A DNA stretch of 33,651 nucleotides from positions 1-33,651 of the forward strand of contig JAFUVK010000120.1 in the NCBI GenBank assembly GCA_017477555.1. Direction: 5' to 3'. Below the pieces are notes generated by a model. That model ran no database searches. It saw only the letters and a list, made by a program, of their open reading frames with translations, and was not told the origin of the DNA. This DNA is from Muribaculaceae bacterium (GTDB lineage: Bacteria; Bacteroidota; Bacteroidia; Bacteroidales; Muribaculaceae). How positions within the stretch are numbered: the stretch's first letter is position 1; each line of letters opens with the position of its first letter. Shown here piece after piece: positions 6,988 to 14,450 of this stretch. Made by a program: the position numbers and the translations under genes.

Positions 6988-7977
6988 TTAATCAATCAAG
7001 TCCGGGTCAAGTCCTGTGATTTGAGCGATGGTTGATTTATCGATGCCTGCCTCCAGCATTTTCCGTGCGGTGTCAAGTATGCCCTCGGCGCGTCCTTTGG
7101 CTTCACCTTTGGCCAAGCCTTCGGCCATACCCTTTTCCATACCCTTTTCCATACCCTTTTCCATACCCTTTTCCATACCTTTGGCCAAACCTTCGGCCAT
7201 TCCCTTTGCCAGGCCTTTGGCCATACCCTTGGCCATACCCTCGGATAGCCCTCGTTCAAGTCCTCTTCGCTCAGCCGAACTGAATATGGTCTTTTCGACG
7301 CTGACCATGTCCCAGAACTTGTCGTAGCCTTCCAACTCTGCACGAGTGAAAGCCGACACCTCAAGCACGTCTATGGCCTTCTTGACTTGCGGCTCCTCAA
7401 GAAGTTCAGCAGGGATCTCGGTGGTCTGCTCGTCTATCTCAGTGAGATAGCGCAGCCACAGCACTTGCATCTTCTTCTCGTTGAAAGTCTGTGGTTTGAA
7501 CTTGGGCAGCTCGATAAACACAAGGTGGAGTCCCTCGATGACCTTGTCGGTATGCTCAAAATGCACCATCGAGTAGTGATGGTAGTAGCCCTCGATGTCG
7601 GGTTCAAAGATTTCGTTCACCAGATTGAGCGAATACACCGGCTGCAGCAAGTGGTAGTTCTCTCCTTGGTCCAGCTGGCGGACGTAGGCCTTCGAGGCGT
7701 TGAACAGCACGCGACTCTTGAACTCGGGCGACCAGATCATCTGCATCTCGACGATGAACTGCCTGCCCAATTGGTCGGTACAGCGCACGTCCACGATGCT
7801 GTATTTGCGTGCGGGATTCTCGGGCACTATCTCGGGCGATAGATACTCGATAGCCTCAATGGGAGCATCCTTGTCGATGGGGAGCATCGCATTGAGAAAG
7901 CTGGTCACCAAGTCCTTGTGCTCGCCAAAGACTTTCTTGAAAGTCAAGTCGGCTTTCGGATTGAGATACTTAGCCAT
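6988..7977 (-). CDS. Rpn family PD-(D/E)XK nuclease / putative transposase with tetrapeptide-repeat tail
   Basis: The 329-aa product opens with NPKADLTFKKVFG, the typical start of this family, and has the nuclease core Asp63 (IVDVRCTD) followed by Glu77-x-Gln79 (FIVEMQM). Rpn proteins are DNA nucleases linked to recombination and, in some bacteria, to phage defence; whether this one is active is unknown. Residues about 238–299 are some 15 units of a four-residue repeat of the form K/E-G-M/L-A/E, followed by a 30-residue tail (MLEAGIDKSTIAQITGL) common in the family. The start at 7977 is preferred over an upstream in-frame codon at 8064 because it gives the conserved N-terminus and lies just downstream of a strong promoter. 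It stands alone between a promoter and a terminator. Confidence 0.9.
   Translation of the reverse strand: MAKYLNPKADLTFKKVFGEHKDLVTSFLNAMLPIDKDAPIEAIEYLSPEIVPENPARKYSIVDVRCTDQLGRQFIVEMQMIWSPEFKSRVLFNASKAYVRQLDQGENYHLLQPVYSLNLVNEIFEPDIEGYYHHYSMVHFEHTDKVIEGLHLVFIELPKFKPQTFNEKKMQVLWLRYLTEIDEQTTEIPAELLEEPQVKKAIDVLEVSAFTRAELEGYDKFWDMVSVEKTIFSSAERRGLERGLSEGMAKGMAKGLAKGMAEGLAKGMEKGMEKGMEKGMEKGMAEGLAKGEAKGRAEGILDTARKMLEAGIDKSTIAQITGLDPDLID
7126..7173 (-). repeat. Four perfect 12-bp tandem repeats inside the Rpn gene
   Basis: On the plus strand the 12-mer CATACCCTTTTC occurs four times without change (7126–7173). Degenerate copies extend on both sides over roughly 7090–7275. Each unit encodes GMEK or a variant, so changes in copy number keep the frame. 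Confidence 0.85.
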
Positions 7978-8004
7978 AATCGGTGTCGTTTTAGATTCTG
8001 TGAG

Positions 8005-8036
8005 CAAAGATAATACAAAAATCTGAATTGGCCAAA
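8005..8036 (-). promoter_or_regulatory. Strong Bacteroidetes promoter for the Rpn-family gene
   Basis: The minus strand has TTTG (complement of 8033–8036), a 20-base spacer and TATCTTTG (complement of 8005–8012), an exact TTTG–N20–TAnnTTTG match. The start codon at 7977 lies about 27 bases downstream. The match rules out the longer ORF start at 8064 as the main start. Confidence 0.75.
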
Positions 8037-8040
8037 ATGT

Positions 8041-8269
8041 GCAGCAAGAATTGTTTGTCACCACTGTACGATTCAGCGGCCTGTAGCTCCAAAGGAACTA
8101 TGCCCACAGCAGCGACATACATATAGCGAAACAGCTTTGTTACTTCAGGACAACAATTACGCAGGCGAGAGCAGTGTCCAATGAGCGAGTCTCTCACGTT
8201 GCTTCTCGTCCTTGAGGCGATGCGCTCGGGTCCGATGTGGGTGTGCTTGTGAAACTGTTTCTAACCCAA
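8041..8269. other. Gap between Rpn promoter and the AT-rich orphan gene
   Basis: No convincing gene is seen here. A short minus-strand frame of 68 codons crosses it but includes the Rpn promoter and has no recognisable motif. It may hold decayed coding sequence; I cannot identify its source. Confidence 0.4.
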
Positions 8270-8701
8270 TCATTCCTTTATATTATAAACATAAAAGTAA
8301 CTGGAATCTAGTTGCTCGGTTAGCAAGAAGTAATTGTTTTCCACAGGAATATACATTTTATTACCTTTTATGATAACAGGGGTTTGAAATTCGGATGTGC
8401 TAAATTCATATTCCCATCCATAAGAGGCATTAATGATAACTGGATGAAAAACCCATTTAAGAAAAAAGTCTTGCCGAGTTACAAATACAAAATCGTTAGT
8501 GAAATCAATCAAATCTACTTTGTCTTCTTCTCTGAAATCCTTATGAATGGTTTGCCAAACTGAGTACAAAGTATCTTGAATAGATTTGTCTAGTTCAGTA
8601 AATCTGATTGTTCGGGACGTTTTTTCTACTTTTGAACATGATCTATTGAACAAGCAAGCACAAACAATTACAATAACAATGATTGCTATTATCTTTTTCA
8701 T
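8270..8701 (-). CDS. Small membrane-anchored or secreted protein, unknown function
   Basis: The 143-aa product begins with a strongly hydrophobic segment after MKK (IIAIIVIVIVCACLF), which is a signal anchor or signal peptide; Cys residues at the end of this segment could form a lipobox but none is ideal. The rest is a mixed alpha/beta soluble domain (VDLIDFTNDFVFVTRQDFF and VIIKGNKMYIPVENNYFLL). I do not recognise the family. Its sequence is clearly richer in A and T than every neighbouring gene, which suggests recent acquisition or a different selection regime. It lies 76 bases downstream of the DUF2339 gene on the same strand and has no obvious promoter of its own. Confidence 0.65.
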   Translation of the reverse strand: MKKIIAIIVIVIVCACLFNRSCSKVEKTSRTIRFTELDKSIQDTLYSVWQTIHKDFREEDKVDLIDFTNDFVFVTRQDFFLKWVFHPVIINASYGWEYEFSTSEFQTPVIIKGNKMYIPVENNYFLLTEQLDSSYFYVYNIKE

Positions 8702-8777
8702 GTGTCAAACCCATTGGCGGAATTATAAAGTTTAAAAAGATGTTTGGATGGTTGTGAATGGCTTAAGCGCATGTGGA

Positions 8778-11060
8778 CTATTGGGTTGTGTCGTCGTCGA
8801 AGAGGACGTTCTTGAGCCGCTGGTAGAGGAACGACAGCACAAGCAGCAGCAAGCCAAGCACGATGAAGGTGATGATCTTGCCCACGGTCGGCATGCTCCA
8901 CAGGTCGTTCAGCACGAGTTTGACCAGCACCAGCCCGAGGGTGAACAGGCTGACGATGCGCAAGTCCTTGTGATGCAACCGCATGCCCAGCAACATTTGG
9001 GCAAATCCAGCCACTGCCAGCGACAGCGACAGGCCTGCGCTGAAGTCGGTGATTCCGCTTTGCAACAACAGCAATCGAGCACAAGACACAACCGCGACCG
9101 TTGCCAGCACATTGAGCACGATCGTCACCCAGCGTTCGCCAGGCCAGTTGGCCCGGTAGTACAACCGTGCGATGAATGCCAAGGTGGCGGCAACAGCCAT
9201 CACGTTGAGCCATTGCACAGCGATGGTGGCGATGCCGTGGATGGGGGTAGTTATCACAACTGCCTGCATGGCCAGGGTCATCGTGCTCACAAAGCCCATC
9301 AGCAGGTGTGGTGCCAGATTCTTGTCGATGGTCACGCGCTTGTAGAAGGTGAGGCACAGTCCCAGCACTAGCGCAGCTGTGAACAACCCGATTGTGGCTC
9401 CCGACAGCGGTGCGGGCAAGTGACAGTAGAACTCGGTGGTAAATGCCTTGTAGAACACGCCGATGGCGACCAGATAGGAGATAATGGTGATGGACTCCCA
9501 CTCAATCTTCCATGCCTGGCGCAACTGCCCCAGATTGCGGTCGCACATCAGCGCCACGGCCAGTGCGCTGCCGGCATAGACGATGCCGCGGGCAAAGTCG
9601 CTGTTGGCAAACATGTGCGCTCCCGATGCCGCAGTGAATAGGCTGTGGCTCAGATAGCTGATGAGGGTGAGTGCCGCCAGTGCGAAACTGCCCCAAGCAA
9701 AAGTGCGCGTGTGCGAGCGGACATACAGATAGAATACAATAGCCGTCTGAACGGCCCACACGAGCGTGACAATCTGGAAGTTGCTGAACTCAATGGGCAC
9801 AGCGATGGCAAGGAATGCGATGGCCAGTGCCAGGTGAGTGTGGTAGGCCAATGGACTGCCGCTGCGATGGCGCCAGATGATAGCGATGCATGCCACATGA
9901 CACAGCGCGATGAATGCGCAGAGCAAGCCGTCATTCCAGTAGCTGAAATAGTGACTACAATCGATGTTGAATAGCAGATAGATAAAACTATTGAACACCA
10001 GCATCGAAGCCAGGATGCGCCCCTGCCAGCGACTTGCACCGCGATACAGCGTATGGGTGGCCGAGGCCATGAAGAGCAGCAGATAGCATGTGCTCAGTGC
10101 AGACAAGATGCGTCGTGTGTGGTTGTAGTTCTCATCATAGTCATTGCCAAACATGAAGAGCAACGCCCACGTGGCTACGCAAGCGATGATGGGCAGTTCG
10201 CTCCAGCGTTTGATCAGTGACAATGCCGTCATGCCCAGGCTCAGCACAAGAATATAGCCGAATAGGGCCACCACACTGCCATTCTCGTTGCTGGCGATGA
10301 ACGGCGCGATAAAGCCGCCGACCAGGGCAATGATGGCCAACTCGCGCTTGTCGGTGATATAGGCTAGGGCAGCCATCAGGATGGTCACGCCCACCAGGAT
10401 GCCAAAGGCTACCGTCGACCCGAACAGATGGTAGTAATGATAGGCCACAGCGGTGGTCACGTAGGCCACACCGAAGGCACCGCCCATGATGAGCGAACTG
10501 TAGGTGCGGTACTGCCTGTGCAGACGCGCTCCGATGCCCAGCATCGCCACGCTCACCGCATAGCCTAGGATGGTGCGAGTCACCTCGTTGATCCAGTTGT
10601 TGTCGATGGCATACTTGACAAAGAATCCGATGCCGATAATAAACACGATGATACCAATCTTGCCAAACAGGTTCTCGCCAATAAACTTCTCGAAGTTGCG
10701 GCTTTCGTGGACCACAGGCTCCTGAACTTCCTCTTCCGCAACTTGCTGTGGTTCAACCTCTGCTTCTGCAATGGGTGGGGCAATCTCCTCTGGCTGCCAT
10801 TGCTCAAGTGGCGGCGGAGTGGGTATGATTGCAGGTTGTATAGCCTCAACCACAGGTTCGGGCTCGGTTGGAGCCACCGCTGCTGCCTCGGGCGCAGGTG
10901 CGACCGGGGTGGGGTGGAACATCTCGTTTGCCTCACTTCGTTGAGCATAGGCTAGATCCTCGACGCGTTGGCTCAGATTGTCAACCTTCGAGTTTATATC
11001 TTTCACCACGATGATCACATAGATTGTCGCTGCCAGTAAGATGAGTGCTAGAAATTCCAT
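8778..11060 (-). CDS. DUF2339 family multipass membrane protein
   Basis: The 760-aa protein has an N-terminal membrane helix (MEFLALILLAATIYVIIVV), a short coiled-coil-like stretch (INSKVDNLSQRVEDLAYAQ) and a Pro/Glu/Ala-rich linker to about residue 115. It then has FEKFIGENLFGKIGIIVFII, a hallmark of DUF2339 proteins, followed by a long series of hydrophobic helices (probably more than 20) to the C-terminus. The function of the family is not known. The start at 11060 is chosen because the predicted protein then begins directly with the first membrane helix; a codon 14 residues earlier is possible. It lies 48 bases after the HTH regulator gene on the same strand with no clear promoter between them, so it may belong to that regulator's operon. 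Confidence 0.88.
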   Translation of the reverse strand: MEFLALILLAATIYVIIVVKDINSKVDNLSQRVEDLAYAQRSEANEMFHPTPVAPAPEAAAVAPTEPEPVVEAIQPAIIPTPPPLEQWQPEEIAPPIAEAEVEPQQVAEEEVQEPVVHESRNFEKFIGENLFGKIGIIVFIIGIGFFVKYAIDNNWINEVTRTILGYAVSVAMLGIGARLHRQYRTYSSLIMGGAFGVAYVTTAVAYHYYHLFGSTVAFGILVGVTILMAALAYITDKRELAIIALVGGFIAPFIASNENGSVVALFGYILVLSLGMTALSLIKRWSELPIIACVATWALLFMFGNDYDENYNHTRRILSALSTCYLLLFMASATHTLYRGASRWQGRILASMLVFNSFIYLLFNIDCSHYFSYWNDGLLCAFIALCHVACIAIIWRHRSGSPLAYHTHLALAIAFLAIAVPIEFSNFQIVTLVWAVQTAIVFYLYVRSHTRTFAWGSFALAALTLISYLSHSLFTAASGAHMFANSDFARGIVYAGSALAVALMCDRNLGQLRQAWKIEWESITIISYLVAIGVFYKAFTTEFYCHLPAPLSGATIGLFTAALVLGLCLTFYKRVTIDKNLAPHLLMGFVSTMTLAMQAVVITTPIHGIATIAVQWLNVMAVAATLAFIARLYYRANWPGERWVTIVLNVLATVAVVSCARLLLLQSGITDFSAGLSLSLAVAGFAQMLLGMRLHHKDLRIVSLFTLGLVLVKLVLNDLWSMPTVGKIITFIVLGLLLLVLSFLYQRLKNVLFDDDTTQ

Positions 11061-11108
11061 AGTCAGCTTTTTTAAGGGGTTACAAATACTGTAAACTATC
11101 AACTTTAA

Positions 11109-11309
11109 TCAGTCGCCTTCTTCGAGACTGAAAATGCTCTCGACGGGCTTCTCAAAAGTGCGGGCAATCTTCATGGCCAGCACTGCCGAGGGCACATACT
11201 TGCACGACTCGATGGCGTTGATGGTCTGGCGGCTAACGCCCACGGCCTCGGCCAGCTGCTGCTGTGTCATGCGCACGATGGCGCGCTCTACTCTGATGTT
11301 ATTCTTCAT
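11109..11309 (-). CDS. Small XRE/Cro-type HTH regulator (YozG-like)
   Basis: The 66-aa protein is almost entirely one helix-turn-helix domain: MKNNIRVERAIVRMTQQQLA, EAVGVSRQTINAIESCKY, then VPSAVLAMKIARTFEKPVESIF. This is the compact class of DNA-binding proteins often encoded with a small membrane protein. The start at 11309 gives the conserved N-terminus and overlaps the end of the membrane-protein gene by 11 bases, so the two are coupled. It is expected to bind DNA as a dimer and probably represses its own promoter; a perfect inverted repeat on that promoter (11816–11854) is the obvious candidate site. Confidence 0.9.
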   Translation of the reverse strand: MKNNIRVERAIVRMTQQQLAEAVGVSRQTINAIESCKYVPSAVLAMKIARTFEKPVESIFSLEEGD

Positions 11310-11793
11310 CGCTCTGGTGTCTGAAACGGTACAACTCAATCTCGAACTTGATGGCGAATAGTAGGGGCACGCCGAACAAATAAGTCCAGGTGAAGGCCAA
11401 GAAATTGCTGTCATAGAGGAATAATGTGGCTATCAAGACGAGTACCATATTGACCTTGAGCGACCACACCAGTGACTTGGCGCGCAGATGCTCGACAAAC
11501 TCATCCTCATCTTTCTCGCGCGAGAAGGCGATTAGTCCCAGAGCAATGACCAGACCAATGATAATCACCTCTTCAATCATGTTGTCGGTGATGAACTGCA
11601 CCACAGGCGACGGACCGACTGCCTTCTCGGTGATCCACGTGGGGCCGTTGAATAGGGCAATGACCTTGCAAGGCAAAGCGGGGAGCCAATCTTCGTGGCC
11701 GAACATCAGAATCAGACCCATGATAGCAAACGGCACAAAGAGCACCCAGCCCACCCGCTTGCACACTGTCGGAAATAGATAATTGCTGTTCAT
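11299..11793 (-). CDS. Four-helix membrane protein paired with HTH regulator
   Basis: The 164-aa product has about four hydrophobic segments: residues 14–30 (VGWVLFVPFAIMGLILM), 73–90 (EEVIIIGLVIALGLIAFS), 110–128 and 132–148. The segments are separated by charged loops such as REKDEDEFVEHL. I do not recognise a named family. Small membrane proteins in this position, overlapped by a YozG-like HTH gene, are common in Bacteroidetes and Firmicutes, and the pair probably works together. The membrane protein may signal to or tether the regulator, but this is inference. The gene is the first of the minus-strand run leading to the HTH gene and DUF2339, and sits about 40 bases downstream of a very good promoter. 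Confidence 0.82.
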   Translation of the reverse strand: MNSNYLFPTVCKRVGWVLFVPFAIMGLILMFGHEDWLPALPCKVIALFNGPTWITEKAVGPSPVVQFITDNMIEEVIIIGLVIALGLIAFSREKDEDEFVEHLRAKSLVWSLKVNMVLVLIATLFLYDSNFLAFTWTYLFGVPLLFAIKFEIELYRFRHQSDEE

Positions 11794-11815
11794 AATTTCA
11801 TGTTTTTAAATGTGA

Positions 11816-11864
11816 TGTAAAGTTTAGCGCAACAAAGGTAAAGCAAACTTTACATTTTGGCAAA
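11816..11864 (-). promoter_or_regulatory. Promoter with overlapping 10-bp inverted repeat (operator candidate)
   Basis: On the minus strand TTTG (complement of 11861–11864) is followed after exactly 20 bases by TACCTTTG (complement of 11833–11840), a perfect Bacteroidetes promoter. A perfect inverted repeat, TGTAAAGTTT at 11816–11825 and AAACTTTACA at 11845–11854, straddles it. One arm lies in the spacer between the two boxes, the other near the expected transcription start. A protein bound there would block polymerase. Confidence 0.75.
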
Positions 11865-12035
11865 TATGTAAGACTAAAATCGCTCTGATTTAACGTTTTT
11901 TTAATTTCTTGCGGAGAAATGCCAAACAAATCGGTGGTTGTGGTTGGGGCGTGTCCCTCCTGTCGTACGGGGAGGGGAAGGAGTTGTGTGTCTTTCACCA
12001 CTTATAAAGAAACGCTTGTAGAGATGGAACTATTC

Positions 12036-12127
12036 ACCAGTTGTCTCTTGTTGATAAGTAGCAGTGGTCCCAACGGGCCGCCGTCTGTAGTCGAATGCCC
12101 TTTCAGGGCACCAAGGGGACAACTGGT
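12036..12127. repeat. Nested inverted repeat in noncoding DNA
   Basis: Outer arms ACCAGTTGTC (12036–12045) and GACAACTGGT (12118–12127) are perfect complements. Inside lies a hairpin GCCCTTTCAGGGC near 12097–12109. The surrounding noncoding gap (11865–12140) has no gene I can support; 11952–11976 also holds a CTCC…GGGGAGGGG palindrome-like stretch. It could be a structured RNA or an old mobile-element remnant. Confidence 0.45.
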
Positions 12128-12142
12128 ATATAGCTCCCCGTA

Positions 12143-12178
12143 GAAAAGCCTCAGGCGACCTGTGCAGGTCGCCTGAGG
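12143..12178 (-). terminator. Strong intrinsic terminator of the esterase-like gene
   Basis: Arms 12149–12162 (CCTCAGGCGACCTG) and 12165–12178 form a perfect 14-bp GC-rich stem with a two-base loop. On the minus strand the stem is followed by CTTTTC. It begins 33 bases past the stop codon of the hydrolase. Confidence 0.9.
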
Positions 12179-12211
12179 TGTGATGGTTGTGTGGCGGCAG
12201 TGGCTGTGCCG

Positions 12212-13141
12212 CTATTGCCCCAGCAAGAAGAGCAACGGCTTCTCCAGGCGCTTGGCCCAGAAAATCTCCTTGTGCTCGTGGCCGTCAAACACATGGCTCA
12301 CATAGTGTTCGCTGTCCCAGCCATGAGCGGCGAACACGCTATCTACTTGCTGTTGGTGAGGGGCATAGCTGGCATCAATCCCCTCGGTGCCACGGTCCAT
12401 ATACACCAGGCGGCTGTTGGCCGACGGCAGGTGGGTGGAAAGATACCGGCAGAACGCTTCAGACCACAGTGTGCCATCGACTCCATCGCCCACAGACTTG
12501 AACGACAAGTGAGTTGACAAGCAGGCCACACCGCCAAACACCTGAGGGTACTCGCACAGAGCATAGAGCGAAATCAGTCCACCCATGCTAGAGCCCATCA
12601 TGAACGTATGCTCGCGTGAGGTCAGGGGCTTGTAGCACTTGTCGATGAATGGTTTGACCTCGGTGACTATGAATTTCAGGTAGTCATCGCCCAGTAGTTT
12701 GTCGGTGTCGGCTTCGCCCTGTTTGTCGTGCGGTAGTTGCTGCCAGGCCTTGGTGGGGAAGTATTCTTGCAATCGCCGGTCGGTGTTGTCGATGCCCACA
12801 ACGATGCATCGGCGCATGAGCGAGTCGCCGATGAGCTGCCCGGCAATCTCGTCGACCTGCCACTCCTGTCCATTCCAAGTCGTGGTGGCGTCAAACAGCA
12901 TCTGTCCATCGTGCATGTACAGTACGGCGCATGAGTCTCCTGTGTGGTAGCCTGCTGGCAGCCAAACGCTTATCGTTCGTGGATTCACAAACTCAGAGTC
13001 GAAGTCGGTGAAGCGTTCCAGTAGGCCAGTGCTCGCGGTGGGAATGGTTTCGGTTCGGCCCCAAAACCACCATGAGGCAGCAATGATGGCAATAACTGCA
13101 ATAGCCAATCCGCATGCATGTTTTTTGCTCCTTTTGTTCAT
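12212..13141 (-). CDS. Membrane-anchored esterase D/enterochelin-esterase-like alpha/beta hydrolase
   Basis: The 309-aa protein starts with a basic segment and a hydrophobic helix (residues 10–28, GLAIAVIAIIAASWWFW), a signal anchor or uncleaved signal peptide, so the catalytic domain should face the periplasm. The rest fits the putative esterase family (PF00756 type): RTISVWLPAGY, VLYMHDGQMLFD and the nucleophile elbow GSSMGG with Ser185. The last His of the triad is probably His288 in FDGHEHKE, with Asp249 or Asp256 as the acid. Relatives act on acyl esters such as siderophore esters, feruloyl esters or acetylated sugars; the substrate here cannot be told. It is a single-gene unit with its own promoter and terminator, divergent from the Bat operon. 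Confidence 0.88.
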   Translation of the reverse strand: MNKRSKKHACGLAIAVIAIIAASWWFWGRTETIPTASTGLLERFTDFDSEFVNPRTISVWLPAGYHTGDSCAVLYMHDGQMLFDATTTWNGQEWQVDEIAGQLIGDSLMRRCIVVGIDNTDRRLQEYFPTKAWQQLPHDKQGEADTDKLLGDDYLKFIVTEVKPFIDKCYKPLTSREHTFMMGSSMGGLISLYALCEYPQVFGGVACLSTHLSFKSVGDGVDGTLWSEAFCRYLSTHLPSANSRLVYMDRGTEGIDASYAPHQQQVDSVFAAHGWDSEHYVSHVFDGHEHKEIFWAKRLEKPLLFLLGQ

Positions 13142-13164
13142 TAATCATTTTCTTTATTGGCCAA

Positions 13165-13172
13165 CAAAGGTA
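13165..13172 (-). promoter_or_regulatory. -7 box for the esterase-like gene
   Basis: The minus strand reads TACCTTTG, a perfect -7 element 23 bases upstream of the ATG at 13141. No good TTTG is found 19–21 bases further upstream. Confidence 0.5.
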
Positions 13173-13253
13173 GCGATTCTTTGCTGACTGCTTATCATTT
13201 GTGGCGGTTTTAACATTTCTAACTTAATATTTGTTTATTTAACGTGCATTCTC

Positions 13254-13285
13254 TTGGTGCTATTGAGGCGAATGTGATACCTTTG
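13254..13285 (+). promoter_or_regulatory. Promoter of the Bat operon
   Basis: TTGG (13254–13257), a 20-base spacer and TACCTTTG (13278–13285) match the Bacteroidetes consensus with one mismatch in the -33 box. Transcription should begin near 13292, which favours the moxR start at 13338 over the ATG at 13302. Confidence 0.7.
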
Positions 13286-13337
13286 CAACAAGTTTTCTCG
13301 AATGGTTCGCGAAGACAACATTTTCACATCACAGAAC

Positions 13338-14333
13338 ATGAGCGAAACAGTAAATATCCGCGAGTTGAACGACCTGATTGCCAGCCGTAGCAACTTCGTG
13401 AACATGATCAAGCAAGGTATGGACACCACAATCGTGGGGCAGAAGCACTTGGTGGACTCGCTCCTGATTGCACTGTTGGCCAACGGGCATGTGCTGCTCG
13501 AGGGTGTGCCGGGACTTGCAAAAACGCTGGCCATCAAGACGCTGGCCGGACTGATTGACGCGCGGTTCAGCCGCATACAGTTCACGCCCGACCTGCTGCC
13601 GGCCGACGTTGTGGGCACCATGGTCTACAGCATGCAGAAAGAACGCTTTGAGGTTAAGAAAGGCCCGGTGTTTGCCAACTTTATCCTAGCCGATGAGATC
13701 AACCGTGCTCCGGCCAAGGTGCAGAGCGCACTGCTTGAAGCCATGCAGGAGCGACAGGTCACCATCGGCGAGCAGACGTTTGCCCTCGATGAGCCCTTCC
13801 TGGTGCTGGCCACGCAGAATCCCATCGAGCAGGAGGGTACCTATCCTCTGCCTGAGGCACAGGTCGACCGATTCTTGATGAAGGTGGTCATCGGTTACCC
13901 AAGTAAGGCCGAGGAGGCGCAAATCATCAAGATGAACATCGCGCCCGAACCCAAACGGGTCACACCGCTGGTCACGCCGGCCGACATCGTCGACACGCGT
14001 CAAGTGGTCCAGAAAATCTACATCGACGAGAAGATTGAGCGATATATTGTTGACATCGTGTTTGCGACACGTTTCCCCGTCGACTATGGCATGAAGGACT
14101 TGCAAAGCATGATTTCGTTCGGCTCATCGCCACGTGCTAGCATCAGCATGGCACTGGCTGCCAGGGCCTACGCTTTCATCAAGGGACGAGGATATGTCAT
14201 CCCCGAGGACGTGCGTGCTGTGTGTCACGATGTGATGCGTCACCGTCTGGGCTTGAGCTATGAGGCCGAGGCCAACAACATCACGGCCGACGAAATCATC
14301 AGCAACATCCTCGACAAGATTGCCGTCCCCTAA
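13338..14333 (+). CDS. moxR: MoxR-family AAA+ ATPase, first gene of Bat operon
   Basis: The 331-aa ATPase has Walker A GVPGLAKT (residues 56–63), Walker B FILADEINRAP with Asp119 and Glu120, and the family-typical block ATQNPIEQEGTYPLPEAQVD. MoxR proteins act as chaperone-like ATPases with vWA-domain partners, here the DUF58, BatA and BatB proteins encoded just downstream. The chosen start (MSETVNIRELND) gives the N-terminus typical of Bacteroidales homologues and a leader of about 45 bases from the predicted transcription start; an ATG 36 bases earlier would leave only about ten. Length matches the family. No key motif is missing. Confidence 0.96.
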   Translation: MSETVNIRELNDLIASRSNFVNMIKQGMDTTIVGQKHLVDSLLIALLANGHVLLEGVPGLAKTLAIKTLAGLIDARFSRIQFTPDLLPADVVGTMVYSMQKERFEVKKGPVFANFILADEINRAPAKVQSALLEAMQERQVTIGEQTFALDEPFLVLATQNPIEQEGTYPLPEAQVDRFLMKVVIGYPSKAEEAQIIKMNIAPEPKRVTPLVTPADIVDTRQVVQKIYIDEKIERYIVDIVFATRFPVDYGMKDLQSMISFGSSPRASISMALAARAYAFIKGRGYVIPEDVRAVCHDVMRHRLGLSYEAEANNITADEIISNILDKIAVP

Positions 14334-14362
14334 TACAGTGCACAATGCTCAATGCACAACGA
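14334..14362. repeat. GCACAATGC-type intergenic repeat after moxR
   Basis: The gap after moxR starts with GTGCACAATGCTCAATGCACAA, sharing words with 15324–15358 and 17316–17346. The rest of the gap to 14450 shows no gene or clear promoter. Confidence 0.4.
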
Positions 14363-14450
14363 ACGGACCAAGTGTGTCGTGTCGATACTCGACGCGGCAC
14401 ATGCCTAAAATTCCTTTAACAACTTGACTCCCTTTGATTTCTAATGGATT

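Noticed and set aside
7126-7173. Possible CRISPR or regulatory repeat
   Set aside because: The 12-bp units are in frame and code the tail of the Rpn protein.
7978-8064. Upstream start for the Rpn-family gene
   Set aside because: It lies upstream of the predicted transcription start and adds a non-homologous 29-residue lead.
7991-8197. Small minus-strand frame of 68 codons
   Set aside because: It covers a strong promoter for the Rpn gene and has no recognisable domain or start context.
11798-12001. Small minus-strand frame upstream of the membrane-protein gene
   Set aside because: It lies over the promoter and operator; no family features.
13302-13337. Upstream ATG for moxR
   Set aside because: It would leave a leader of about ten bases after the predicted transcription start and adds residues absent from typical homologues.
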